Made by a program: the position numbers and the translations under genes
Assembly: GCA_033182465.1 (NCBI GenBank)
Contig: CP137319.1
Coordinates: forward strand, 3,224,001-3,288,000
Direction of reading: 5' to 3'
Source: Sanghuangporus weigelae
Taxonomy: Eukaryota; Basidiomycota; Agaricomycetes; Hymenochaetales; Hymenochaetaceae
Length of the DNA: 64,000 bases
In this document: positions 47,616 through 59,000 of the stretch, piece by piece
How positions within the stretch are numbered: the stretch's first letter is position 1
Layout: every line of letters starts with the position of its first letter
Notes under the pieces: model-generated
What the model was told of the DNA's origin: nothing
Databases searched by the model: none
The model's input: the letters and a program-made list of their open reading frames with translations, nothing else

Positions 47616-50612
47616 CTATATGACAACGATACCACCTACACAGCCCAGAAGAGTGACATCTAGAGAGTCTCCGGAAGACTCTTTAAGCCAAGAATCCAGT
47701 TCTTCAAATACCTCCATAGCTCGCCCATCCTGGTCCTTCTCCTTGGCTTTTCCGGGCCACATAGCCGTCTCCTTCAAGCCGACAAAGTTTACTTGAAGTT
47801 TCCCTTCTGTGTCGTCCCAGTCGTGCAAGTGAATGACGAGATCCAGAGACCAGGTATCTTCTCCGTAGAATGAAGCTTCTTTAACGAAGTGCCGTGCTCT
47901 TTCTGCTGGAGGGGAATCGTCGAGACTCCACGACAGTACATGAGCATCAAAAGCAATGGCTGCACGTAGTTAAAGTAGTTCAGTCGGCTGCAAGCCTTTG
48001 GTTACTAGTAACCACTCACTTGTCCAAATCAACCCGGTGTGATGTACGATAAGCGTGAGGCTGCGAGTTCTGGTCTCTAAATCAACCACATCGTTTGCGG
48101 CTTTGACGCTGAAGCGTCCATCCGCGTAGGAAGATACGTATGAGTCGAGTGCAATTTCGTATGGGGACAGGAACTGTGGCAAAGCATGAGAATGAGCGAC
48201 AGATTGGATTGAGGACGTACTCACAGCAGAGAAAGGGTATAAAACGTCCCAGTCACCATTGTACGCGTGCATGTCCTCCTTCACGGCCATTGTCTTTTTC
48301 TTCGTAATGAAAGCCGCGATGTCTTGGACGAGATTTTCGAATCCGGGTGCCGGATCTGAGGTTCCAACTCCCAAAGAAACGTCATTTGTCGTGATCTGAA
48401 TCGAAAAGTCTCATGAGATGGACTGCTTTTGGACGTGAAAGCTCTCACATTTTCGGAATGAATGACATAAAGTCGTTTCGGATGCATAGAATCGAAGGGG
48501 CTCCGCCATGAGAACAATATCATCGAGGCACCTGTAACAAAGCAAAGAAAGAGCATCGACCTCCGGATGAAACGCGATCCAAAGCGTTGAAAGAACGGTA
48601 GAGTGAGCGGAAACAGGTACGACGATGTAATTACCACGATCGTTGCAATGATATGATCCGCAGGCGCATCACCACCCGTACGGCCTGTCTTTATCGCTTC
48701 GTCATCAAGCACTTCTCGAAAGATATTGGGTTGATTTTGCTACTTACAAGTGGAACAAAAATGTCTGTCACAATGCAGAACATCTCGGTGCCAAACACCA
48801 AAGGAACGACCTGCCCGAGGGCATAAGTGCCGAGTGCCACTCGATCCTTCACACCGCGGTGCATTATCGTATCCAACGCCAATCCAGCGAATATCGAACA
48901 GCCGGACGAGAAATACAAAATGGCCGAACCGATACCAGCGAGCTGGATGATGACAGCGAGGAAAGCGTATAGAATAAGCATGGCTTGCACAAGGATCCGT
49001 TCAGTGATGCGCAGAAAAGGCGCTACGTAGTGGAGTACCGCAAGCGCGCCGAGAAGTGCAGCAGGAGCGTAGAGTAGCGCGCAGCTACCCTCAACACGGA
49101 ACCAGCTGAAGGGTTTACCGAAGGCGTAAACCATGAGTAACGCTACCACATGGACACTGACCAGCGCTGCCAGCAAGGCTAGAAGAATGATCACGAAGCC
49201 CTTGACGATGTCGGTCCAGATGCCCGGTCGGGATGCTACGAATTCAGTGACTCCCGAGGCAGTCGCGCCGACGCCATTGCTTTGTACAACGAGTTCTCGT
49301 TTCTCATGCTTCACGACGGTAACGGAGATGGGTGGAGTGCCATACGCGACAAGTGCGAGACTTGCTGCTAAAAGCACTAAATGGAGAGCATTCGCGGTTG
49401 CGAAGCTGTACCTGAAGAAATACGTGTTGAAAAAAGAGAAAAACACCGTCGTTGGTTTTGAATAACCACTAGTCAAATCGGGAAGCGGTGATTCTGGCGA
49501 GGACAAGAATTGAAGTAAAGCGAGAGTATTGTCTCCCATGTGTTGCGCGACACCTGGTTGGATGTACTGCACGAGGTCCTTGCGCGTGTGGTAGAAGTAC
49601 GAATGGCCGACGACTGCCATATCGAGACCAGTGACGTTCATATACAACTCAAATTGTCGGAAATCAGTATCGCTCATGATTACTCCAGAGCTGAAGACGT
49701 CGTTTGCAACGATGGTTCCGAAGGGGCGCGGGACGCGGGCATACGCATCGATCATCGCGCCACTGGTCGCTTGGAACAGGAGAGTAGGACCGTGCGTTCC
49801 GGCAGCTTCGAGGTTGAGGACAGCACGAACGCTTTCGCGCCAAGGATGAGAAGTTGCAAATAGGTGAGAACCATCTTGAAGGGATTCCTCGGCATTGTTG
49901 AAGAGGAAGATAATGGAATGCGAAGGAGACCATTGTGGAGTCTCTATGAGCATCCGTGCGGCTTCTAGCATCACTCCCACTGCCAGCGCATCATCAGCTG
50001 CCCCTGGACTAGGAAGGGTTGAATCGACGTGTGCGTTAACTAGAACGGCATGTTCTTTCCCTTGAGTTGTGCCATCCGAGATCCGAAGCACGATATTTGA
50101 AAGGTTGACATAGGTCTTGTACAGGCGCGCGGACATTATATCGAATCTATGACTGCGACTCCCGGTTTGCCTCTCGACTTCGCATTGCAACTTGCGAGTC
50201 GGATCTAGTTTGACTACAGCGTCACATAGCTTTCCAAGTTCTTGGACCTTCTTCAGTACCCAAGCATCGCCCAATGCATGCTCACGTGTCCCAACCGTCC
50301 GGAATCCAATTTCCTCGGATAGAAATCTAGCATGGTCGAGGACGACACGTTCAGATAATCGAGGGATGCCCGTCACATTGTCGTACCTAGAATAACTGTG
50401 AAAATCTTCCTGCAATGTGCAGGACAAGAAACATACGGATCCACGACAGGCTCAGGAAGTTCTGAGTCATTTAAAACGACATGTAAGCCCACAGCCTCAT
50501 TCGCTTGAAATTACTACTTGCCATAATGTTTCCAGACAGAAATGGCTGGCAAACCGACCAGTACCGGTGACAGGACGAGGAGAGTGTGGAAGAATCCCCA
50601 TAGTTTGGGCAT
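47616..50612 (-). CDS. M28 family membrane metallopeptidase (vacuolar/ER type)
   Basis: Main exons: 50386-48748, 48688-48449, 48395-48225, 48173-48020 and 47959-47616. Upstream exons encode MPKLWGFFHTLLVLSPVLVG and LNDSELPEPVVDP; the first junction could not be resolved. The M28 catalytic domain has the di-zinc ligands in VNAHVDSTLPSPGAADDA, FNNAEESLQDGSH, GVIMSDTDFRQF and YFYHTRKDL, all present. It is followed by about eight or nine membrane segments and a lumenal C-terminal domain, the layout of fungal Pff1 vacuolar membrane protease and animal ERMP1. It should cleave peptides at the vacuole or ER membrane. The gene converges with the GMC gene, leaving 109 bp between their stop codons. The 5' end is the uncertain part. 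Confidence 0.87.
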
Positions 50613-50649
50613 CACCAGCACTGATAGCCTCACTGATACTGAGAGGCTA

Positions 50650-51268
50650 GAAAGCCAGTGAAAATTGGGTGAAAAGAAAAATGCAGAATCGAGAAACGAA
50701 ACTCAGAAAGGGGCTCAACTCGGAGTCGGAATCGGGACAGCGAGTGACCGCGTCAATGCACGTGACTCGGAGTATAACACACGTCTCACAATGATTTTTT
50801 TCATTTTTTTTCTTTCTACAATGCCATCTCAAGAAACAATAATAACAGTGCTTCATTCCTGCCGATGAAGCTATCTCGAAACGAACTGATACATGCTCCA
50901 AACAAGCATCAGCTGGAATATACCTAGAAATAAATGTGCGAGAAAACCCAGTCTTTCCAACGAGGCTATCTTGTAAAACCCGTTTCTCTTAGACGTGAAT
51001 ATTATTCTCAGGCCTCTTATGAGTGAGCTTTCTTGCTAGGCCGGAGAAGGCTGGAGAGGATAAGATCGGTTATCGTAAGACGTATAAGCAGTTGGAACTA
51101 TAATTCCATCGTTTATAAGCTATGGATTCCTGTGGAAATTGCGAACAAAGTCTTCTAAGTCTGAAATACAGCCGCCATTACAGAACAAGCTCGGTCTTTT
51201 GAGGTAGGTAAGATGTATTGCTGCCATTCTGAACAAGTATAAAACCTTACATATCTTCTGATACTGAA
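50650..51268 (-). other. Intergenic region M28-S33 copy 2
   Basis: No gene is seen. It holds the M28 promoter side, with an A/T tract at 50790-50830. Confidence 0.4.
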
Positions 51269-52244
51269 TCAAGGCCTCAAGAATTCTCCGATGACCTGAA
51301 AGTATCTCTCTTTCTCCTCGTAAAAGGGCATATGGCCGCTATTTTCCAGCTTGATCCATTTGACTTTGCTTATTCCCCAGAGAAACGGGGAAACACACTC
51401 GTCCTGCATTTCGTCATCTTGACCATTAAGCACAAGAGTTGGAACTTTGATGGAATGGAGCTTGTCGATGACAGACCATGTCGCTAACGATCCACTGAAC
51501 TCTATTTCGTAAGGTCCCCATCTAATGTATCAAAATCCATATTGAGTCAGCAATTGTTTCCTTTGGCGATTTTTAATTGAGATACGATTTACGCACAGCG
51601 CGTTATACACAGTCTTATCCTCGCGCAGAGCTTTGAATGCCGCAGAAACCGTATCAGGTATAGGTTCGACCGAACAGATATGTTTCATGAAGAAACGTTG
51701 AGTTGCTTCTTTATATTCGGAATCATCGGTCGTTCCCTCTATCTCATGTCTTCTGATCCTCTCCGCTAGTCCAGGAGACATCTTGTCGAACAACTTCTCT
51801 ACGCATTTTACGAAAAGTGGGATGGATGCCGGAGCGTTCGCGATGATGAGTCGTTTTAGGCCCTTCGGTTGACGAGATGCCACATAATCGGATACAAGCA
51901 TACCACCCCAAGAGTGACCATACAGATCAAAATCATCAGTGACGCCTAGTTTGTGCAATAAATCGTCAAGCTGATCCATGAAGAGGTTGATAGTGAAGAA
52001 TTCGGCCGGCTTTTCGCGGAGGTGGGTAGACTGCCCACAGCCAATCTGATCGTAGAAGACGACGGGAATGTTCTTTGAAATGTAGAGATCGGCATGTGGA
52101 TCCAAGTAAGGATTGGGTATAGCGGGACCTCCGTGCAGGATAACAAGAGGACGTGCTCCGGAGTCTAAGTTGCCCACGACCCGGAATCAAGTCTGAAACG
52201 TCTCTCCTTGGTATTGGAAGTGAGCATAACCTGTGCGATCAACC
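51269..52244 (-). pseudogene. S33 proline-iminopeptidase-like gene, copy 2, 5' lesions
   Basis: Exons 52244-51597 and 51521-51269, the same intron position as copy 1. HGGPAIPNPYL, YGHSWGGML, the acid in NGQDDEMQDE and the His in NSGHMPFYEEK are all present. Near the start the frame from MVDRTGYAHFQYQG breaks by one indel, and the codon for the conserved Trp of the FQTW motif reads TGA at 52187-52189. Downstream, 215 codons of exon 1 are open. It is either a recent pseudogene or a gene that now starts internally, which would remove the first strand but leave the catalytic core. It is more distant from copies 1 and 3 than these are from each other. Confidence 0.75.
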
Positions 52245-52597
52245 ATGGCCTAGGTGATTCGTTGTCCATCGCAATCGGGCGCAGAGCTTTTATCTCCCGC
52301 CAACTACGCCGGTCACTATATGTGTAGCCTGAGAGGATCGCCGCATACTGTATGGGGAGCGACGAATCGAACTTTGAGCTCCGTTGCATCATGTGATCGG
52401 GAGTCCACTTCTTTCGCTGACAACGTTTGATTTTACCATCTTTCAGCATCACGCTTTTCGAACCAGAGCATCCACGCCGTGCTTTCTTATTTCGGTACAA
52501 AATCTTTGGTATTGACACACGTTCCATCTGCGCTACTCTATCCAGAGCACATTTGGTATTCCGCACGACATTTCTGACTTTAGCCATATAGCGTCAA

Positions 52598-53558
52598 CTA
52601 ATTGCGCCTCAGGAAGGAGCCCAGAACTTCGAAGTATCTTTCCTTTTCCTCGTAAAACGGCATGTGACTACTCTTCTCGAATCGTACCCATTGCACCTTC
52701 GGAATCTTGTCGAAAAACGGTTGCATGCTCTCATCTTGTGCTTCGTCGTCGACTCCGTTCATTATTAGGGTCTCGACTGTGATGCTTCCCAGTTTATCTA
52801 TGACGGTCCAGTTCCGAAGGCTCCCCGTGATGTTGAGCTCCGAATTTCCAAACCTGAAAATGACGGGTGAGCCATGCAGAATGAGGAAACTGATTGCTCA
52901 CATTGCGCGATAGACAGTCACATCCTCTTCCATGATCACAAACGCCTCAAGCACTTCCTTCGGCCACGGATCCAATCGGCAAATGTGCTTATTGTAGAAA
53001 AGTTGTATCGCGTCCTGGTACTCTTTGGATTCGGTAGTCCCGTCCCTCTCGTTCCTCCTGATCACCTCGACGAGATCTTTCGGAAAACGATTAAGTAGCT
53101 TGTTGATGCTATTTTCCCATAGATCCATCGATGCCGGCGAGCCGGCTATAACGAGTCGTCGCAACCCGCGTGGTTGGCGAGTTGCAGCATATTCTGCTGC
53201 CAACATTCCACCCCAAGAATGTCCGTAAAGATCGACATCGTTGGTTATATCGAAGTAGGAGAGAACATTATCAAGCTCGTCCATGAACAGTTCGAATGTC
53301 CAGAAGTCGGATGGTTTTTCGCGAAGATGTGTAGATTTTCCTTCCGCCGATTTGGTCGTAGAAGATAAGCGGGACACCATATGATGCTTGGAGTTCTATG
53401 TATGTGAGGAGATCGAGATACGGATTTGGAGTGGCAGGCCCTCCGTGTAGGAGGACTGGAGGGCGGCTGCCGGGCTTGAGTTCTCCGACGAGCCTGAAGA
53501 AAGCTCTAAACGTCTCGTCATTATACACGAAATCGATAAAGCCCGTGGTTTCCGACAT
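52598..53558 (-). pseudogene. S33 proline-iminopeptidase-like gene, copy 3, one frameshift
   Basis: Exons 53558-52902 and 52853-52598. The start MSETTGFIDFVYNDE, the HGGPATPNPYL motif, YGHSWGGML, the acid in MNGVDDEAQDE and the His in KSSHMPFYEEK are all present. A single extra base in the run of A/T at 53333-53340 shifts the frame between FYDQIGG and KSTHLREKPSD, at the same place where copy 1 reads FYDQIGGGKSTHL. A lone homopolymer indel may also be a sequencing error; if so the gene is intact with 303 residues. It is the closest relative of copy 1. Confidence 0.75.
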
Positions 53559-54050
53559 GATGCTGAGGACACTGGACCATCGATCCATTCGTAATAAACT
53601 GCGTTTTGTTCATAATACCAGATATAGTAAAAACGGGGAGATCTGTCTCGACATCGTCGAGGAGGCAGATGTGAGAGACAGAATTCTGTCTTCTGGCCGC
53701 TCGAATATACGACGAGCGAAGAGAGCCGAGACGAAGTCGAAGGGAACAGGTGAAGCGTGCAGGTTCACTCAAGACCTAGACGTCGAGACTGTCAGTTAGT
53801 TATCAGCATGAAAGGACAGGAGGGACGAATGGGACGAACGTGTACAGCGAATCAACGGTAGAAGCACGAAGAACCGGGAGACAGGCAGACGAAAAAAAAA
53901 AAAAAGAAGAAAACGCAGTCATGGAGGGGGAAGACGTCGCAGCCAGGAAGGAGGAAGACGTCAAAGTCAGGGAGGGGCGATGAGTCCAAGAAACGACAAG
54001 GACGGTAGGACGGGGGCATACTGGAAGGTAAAGAAGGAGTGTGTTTGCGT
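53559..54050 (-). other. Intergenic region S33 copy 3-serine protease
   Basis: No gene is seen. An A-rich run lies at 53892-53910. The region covers the 5' side of the S33 gene and the 3' side of the protease gene. Confidence 0.4.
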
Positions 54051-55699
54051 TCAGAAGCGATCGCGGTTGAAGTCGGCGTGCGGATACTGGACCTTGAGCT
54101 GCTCAACGGCCCACCAGGCGGGAAATGCGTAGGTGACGTGGCTGTTTCCGGCCTTCACTATCCCAGAGTGAAGTATACCGACCATCTTGCCCTGGCCGTC
54201 GAAGACGAGCGAGCCGGAGTCGCCCTTGGCGGAGAAGGGCCCAGATTGCTTGTCGTAGTTGTAGATGGCGAGCTCCACGGACTCGACGCCGAGCTCGTCG
54301 CAAATGTAGGCCTCGAGGCCGGCGTAACGTCCGACCGTGAGGTCGCTGGTGTTGCCGTCTTTCATGACGATGATGCAGGCCTCACCGTTGCTGTCGAAAG
54401 TGTCGGGATTGGCCAGGAGCTCGCGCGTGACCCAGCCGTCGATCCTGAGCTGGCGATTGGTGGGGAACTTGAACACCGTCTTGCCGTAGAACTTGTCGAT
54501 GAGTTGCTGCGAAGTATACTTGGCCCCTGAAGGTTTCTATGAGGTGATGTTACGAGAAAGATGAGGCAAGACGCACCTAGGTCGACAACGTTGCCCTTGA
54601 ATTGGGCTCTGAACTTCTCCGCATCGACCTCGAAGGTGCCGATGTCCTTGGTGTAGCGGCGACCGCCGACGTCGACGGAGATCTCGGGAGCCCAGTCGAC
54701 GCGGCCGATGTTCCGACGCGCGATATCGCCCCACTGGCCGTTGACGTCCTTGTAGAAGGCCTCGAGAACGGCGATGTCCTTCTCCGCCTTGGCCAACTGC
54801 GCCCGCTTGGCCTCCACGGCCTCGGCCGCCTCCTCCGCCTCCTCCACGTCCTCGCTCTGCAGCTTCGCCTCCAACGCCACAATTTCTCGAGCCAGCGTGT
54901 CGGCGTCGTTGCCGTGGCCGGCGATGGCCGCCTTGATCTCGTCGAGGCCGCGCTGGAAGCGACGGAAGCCGGCAAGTCGGACGTGCTGGGGAGGTGCGCC
55001 GGCGCCCTCGAACTGGTACGGGACGGAGGTGTCCTTGCGGAGGACGTGGCAATTACTGACGGCGAGGACCCTGGCGCTGGCGTTGCCGCGCCGGTCCTTG
55101 TTCTCGTGGAAGAAGAAGGCGACGCTGCCCTGAGCATCATCGTCCTCCCTCTCCGCAGTAGCGATGGGCATGCCGAGCCCGGCCGTCAGGAACCGACGGA
55201 CATAGTAGGTGGGGTTGATGTCCTGGGTGACGCGCAGAAGGGCCGGACCGGACAGTTTCTCCACGGCTCCCTCGAACCACTCTACCACGGCACCGTGCAC
55301 TCCGTTGGCCTCGAGAAGGGCGAGAATGTCGGGGGAAGCGAGGTGCGCGTCGTCGGCGGTGGTGCTGGTGGGATGGGTCGCGATCCAGATGACCACGGGA
55401 CCGAGACTGTCCTGTCCGTCCTCGCCGTGGGTTACGAAACGAGCTGCGTGGATGGCGGAGTAACGGATCTTGCGATCTTTCAACATGTCCCGGATCTTGG
55501 GGGCTACAGTGTGCCAGACGGGGTTGAGCGGCGTGTTGAAGACACCGTGGGCGGTCTTGGTAGGGAAGTACTGAATGCGGCCCGCGGGACGGGGGAAGGG
55601 ATTGTGGAGGTAATCTGAGCGGTAGAGGAGCTCTGGAGGGTCGATAGAGACACCATGGTAGTAGGTAGCCTTCTCCCACTCAGGGACTGGATTCGCCAT
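54051..55699 (-). CDS. Trypsin-like serine protease domain protein
   Basis: Exons 55699-54577 and 54526-54051 give 533 codons (532 residues). The first 190 residues hold an unassigned N-terminal domain (PVWHTVAPKIRDMLKDRKIR, then VVIWIATHPTST). A trypsin-like fold follows: His in AVSNCHVLRKD near residue 215, a candidate Asp in KDIGTFEVD and Ser in SAKGDSGSLVFDG. An alanine- and glutamate-rich coiled coil of about 70 residues (EEAEEAAEAVEAKRAQLAK) is inserted between His and Asp. There is no signal peptide, so it should act inside the cell. Similar proteins are common in Agaricomycetes, mostly unstudied. Codons are strongly GC-rich at third positions, and the antisense strand therefore shows long false ORFs (54602-55618). 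Confidence 0.82.
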
Positions 55700-55738
55700 C
55701 GTCCTGCCTCAGTGCAAGAGCTCAGACGAGACGCCGTT

Positions 55739-55744
55739 TATATA
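55739..55744 (-). promoter_or_regulatory. TATA box of the serine protease gene
   Basis: TATATA (minus strand) about 40 bp upstream of the start codon at 55699, so the leader must be very short. Confidence 0.5.
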
Positions 55745-56041
55745 AGGAAATCATAAGATCACGCGCTCTTATCACTCGACAATAATATATTTGGATATTT
55801 TTTTTTTTTTGAGTAAGATTTGTATTGTGCGTCAGATGCTATAATAGATACATGTGCGCAGGGATACAGAGTTCCCGCCTGACTAGACGACTAAGTCCAA
55901 GGGAGGCCTGCCCGAAGGCGGTGAAGGTAGAGGTGGCTTGATAGTAGAGGTGACGGTCTATAACTAAATACTAACGAACACAAATGGGCGCTCGCCTGTA
56001 GTCATTAGAAGATGAAAGGGGTGGTCTTACCTGCATACGCC

Positions 56042-59000
56042 CTACAGCGGTCCGTGTGCCCAATAGATCGTGTGAACCCGAGCTGTAAAAAAAACTTGGT
56101 CAAAGAAGGGGCCCTCGAGAGCTCTCCCTTCGGCGAGAAATTCCTCGCAAATCTGGTTCCTGGCTGCCTCGAGTGCCGGGTTAGGGCGGTCGCAGTGCTT
56201 AGGAGGTCCAGGATCGGGTAGGTCGGCCGTCAACTCATTCTCTATGGCCACAGTTAAGGCCAGAGGATGGGAGTTGGCGATGAACCAGAGTAAGCGGTCG
56301 CAGTTGTCCGGGTGGAGCTACGCCTCTTCGTCTGAGGGTGGGTCCCCATCCCAAGCTTTGGACCGAATGTCAATTGTTGCCGCGCAGTCGAGAAGGATAT
56401 GCATGTGGGTTTTGAGTGGCGGGAAGCGGAGGTCGCAATGCCGGCACCTGTAGCTGGGGCCGACAATATGCTGTTCGTGGAAATAATCCCCGAAACGTCT
56501 GCAACCGGTAAGGAGTTGGGCGGCTCGCGCCTTGACCCATCATGGGGCCGGGAGCCAAAGGAGAGAGTGGGGTTTGTGGGAGAACTTCGCCTACACAAGC
56601 GCGCTTGGCCATACGGCCAAGGCGAGTGGTTGGCTCCCACGCCTGATGTTGTCCACGCCAGAGTTGAAGAGCCCTGTGGGAAGCAAAAGAGCGCAGGTAG
56701 CGCAGAGTAGGGTTAAGTTCGTAGTCAGGGTCGCCTCGTGCTGCATCCCAGGCAAGCTCATCGGCACATTCGTTGCTGACAATGTTTTCATGTCCAGGGC
56801 ACCAGTGGAGGTGAATGGTGAGGCGGGGGAAGCGCTGTAAGAAGCAACGACGCGCTAGGTCCGAAATCATGCATGTGACACACATTCCGCCATGTTCCGC
56901 GTTGTAACAGTTTAATCCGGCGTGGATCGACATGATTCGAAGCGGAGCAATCTATTACAGCCTCACGCATTGGACTGCCGCCAGGGAAAAACTTACGACG
57001 TTGGAAATCGCTCAAGGATAGCAGATCAGATGCCTGAGCCACCCAGTCGACTCCACAAAGGAAGGCTCAGCCGACTCGTCTTATCAGTCCCAAGCCCAAG
57101 ATTTGAATTGTGAGACTCGGGACTGACGCCCAACACCTCCCAAGCTTTGATCCGATGCAATGCGCTCCGACTTCTCCCCTCTATGTTCTATATGCACTCA
57201 TATTTTGTTTTATGCCCCATGATCTATGTGCTTGCCACTTTCCAGATATGTCCACCTCGTCTTTTGTTCTCCATGCTCCCCTTTGAGATATGCCTTCCGA
57301 CTTCTCTTCGTTTATGGTCCCTGATGCTTCGAAGGCTCAGGATGGACAATGTTATAAATAGACGATCTATTTGTGTAGGGGAGTTCAGTTCAGTCCGGCC
57401 CACAGATCAGTACAGGAGTCAAGTCTGGACCGGAAAGCCCAGTTCTAGTCCTACTCGTCTTCTCTCCTTGCTACAGTCGAAACACCTCGACTCTCACTGT
57501 ACTCACTTTGACTCTCTTGCCTCTATCAAATATACAATAGTTCTGTTTCATTTGTCCCAAGACCCCTGCCTAGCAGTCGTGTTCCGAGATCAGTGTGCTC
57601 AGTTCGACTCGCATTGCTGTTAGAGTCTCTACTCACAACTTACTGGTCCCTTTGTTCAACTCTCGTCCCCCCCCCGCTCTGTTCTGCGTCGTATCGCATC
57701 GTTACGCTGCGCAACACCTCGTGTTTCATCGCATCCTGTCGCATCGTATTGGATCCTCGTAGGATCACTCTAGCTTTGTTCTAAGCTTCGGAAATATTGT
57801 CCCAAGCTTCGTCTCATCGTTACTACTCCCCAGGGTTCGAATCTCAAAGGGTTACATCATTTGTACCATCGTATCGCCACCGCCGATCCCCCTCGCCTCG
57901 ACTTCCCCTGCTTGCTTCTCGGCTTCTTTTCTCTGCTCAAATCCCCACCCTCGCATACTTTCAGCAGCCTTTAATCTCAACTCACTCATCCCCTCTGAAA
58001 CCGCTTCGGAACCTAGCTCAACCCTTCGGAATCACCCCAGCTTTGGCCTATAGTCACCCTTCTGCTATTCCATTCGTCTCAATCTTACAGAACAGCCCCC
58101 AACAGAACTGCGACACTCCTCTGCTAACAGACAGTTCCAAGGAGTTTCAGCGCGTAAGGGCAGCCAAAAAGAGGGCCCTAGTTTTGAGTACCACACGGAG
58201 ACCGGGGGACCGAGTAGGCTTCTCCAGCATAGAAAGAGCTGGGAGGCAGTCGGTATAAATGTTGAGGGAGCGTGCGCGGCGGAGGTATCACGTCAGGTCC
58301 GGTGTAGTGGTCAGAGCAGACGACAGTTTAAGAAGGGCCGTCAGTTCAAGGTCGGTGGAGTGGGCGAAAGGGCCAACGTTACCCCGGGCATGGAGGGCCT
58401 CAGTTCCTACAGAGTAGGCGACCCAGGACCAGCCCGTGCTGTAGCGTAGGTTTGGGAGGAGAGTGGCAGACCCATCAGTGAAGATGGATAAAATGTCGGG
58501 GTTATCAGGGTATGCATTGGCGTTGATATTCGCCACTCGATCCTTTCGTTCAGCTTTAGCGTTGCCAGGGAGGTGAAAAACCATCCAAGGTGAGAGGGAG
58601 CTCATAGAGGACCAGGGAGGGCACACGGAGCGGGGTAGGGTTTCTGCTGGCAGCCTAGGAAAGGGGTCAGTGAAACTTTTAGAGAAGCGAGACTTGGGGC
58701 CGTCGGAGGTGAATTTCTGACAGGGTGGGTTTGGGAGCGTGAGTCGGCGATACGCCGCAAAAGCCTTGAGTTTGGAGAGATAAGCCGAGAGCGGCATTAA
58801 AGAAGAGAAGAAATGGAGGGCTGGGGCAGATGCCCCTTTGAAAACCCCTAGAAGAAAACGAGCAGAAGCGTCTAAGATGCTCTGGAGCCGCTTGAGAATA
58901 GTAGCTTGGGAGACCCCCGTATACCAAACCGGGGCCCCCCAGAGGAGAATAGGGTGCATGACGCCGACAATGAGGCGGCGGACAAGGATGGGGGAGAGAC

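Noticed and set aside
52165-52587. 140-codon minus-strand ORF upstream of S33 copy 2
   Set aside because: It overlaps the peptidase start in another frame and shows no recognisable protein; the peptidase frame explains the region better.
54602-55618. 338-codon plus-strand ORF opposite the serine protease gene
   Set aside because: Mirror of a GC3-rich coding exon; no start context, domain or independent conservation visible.
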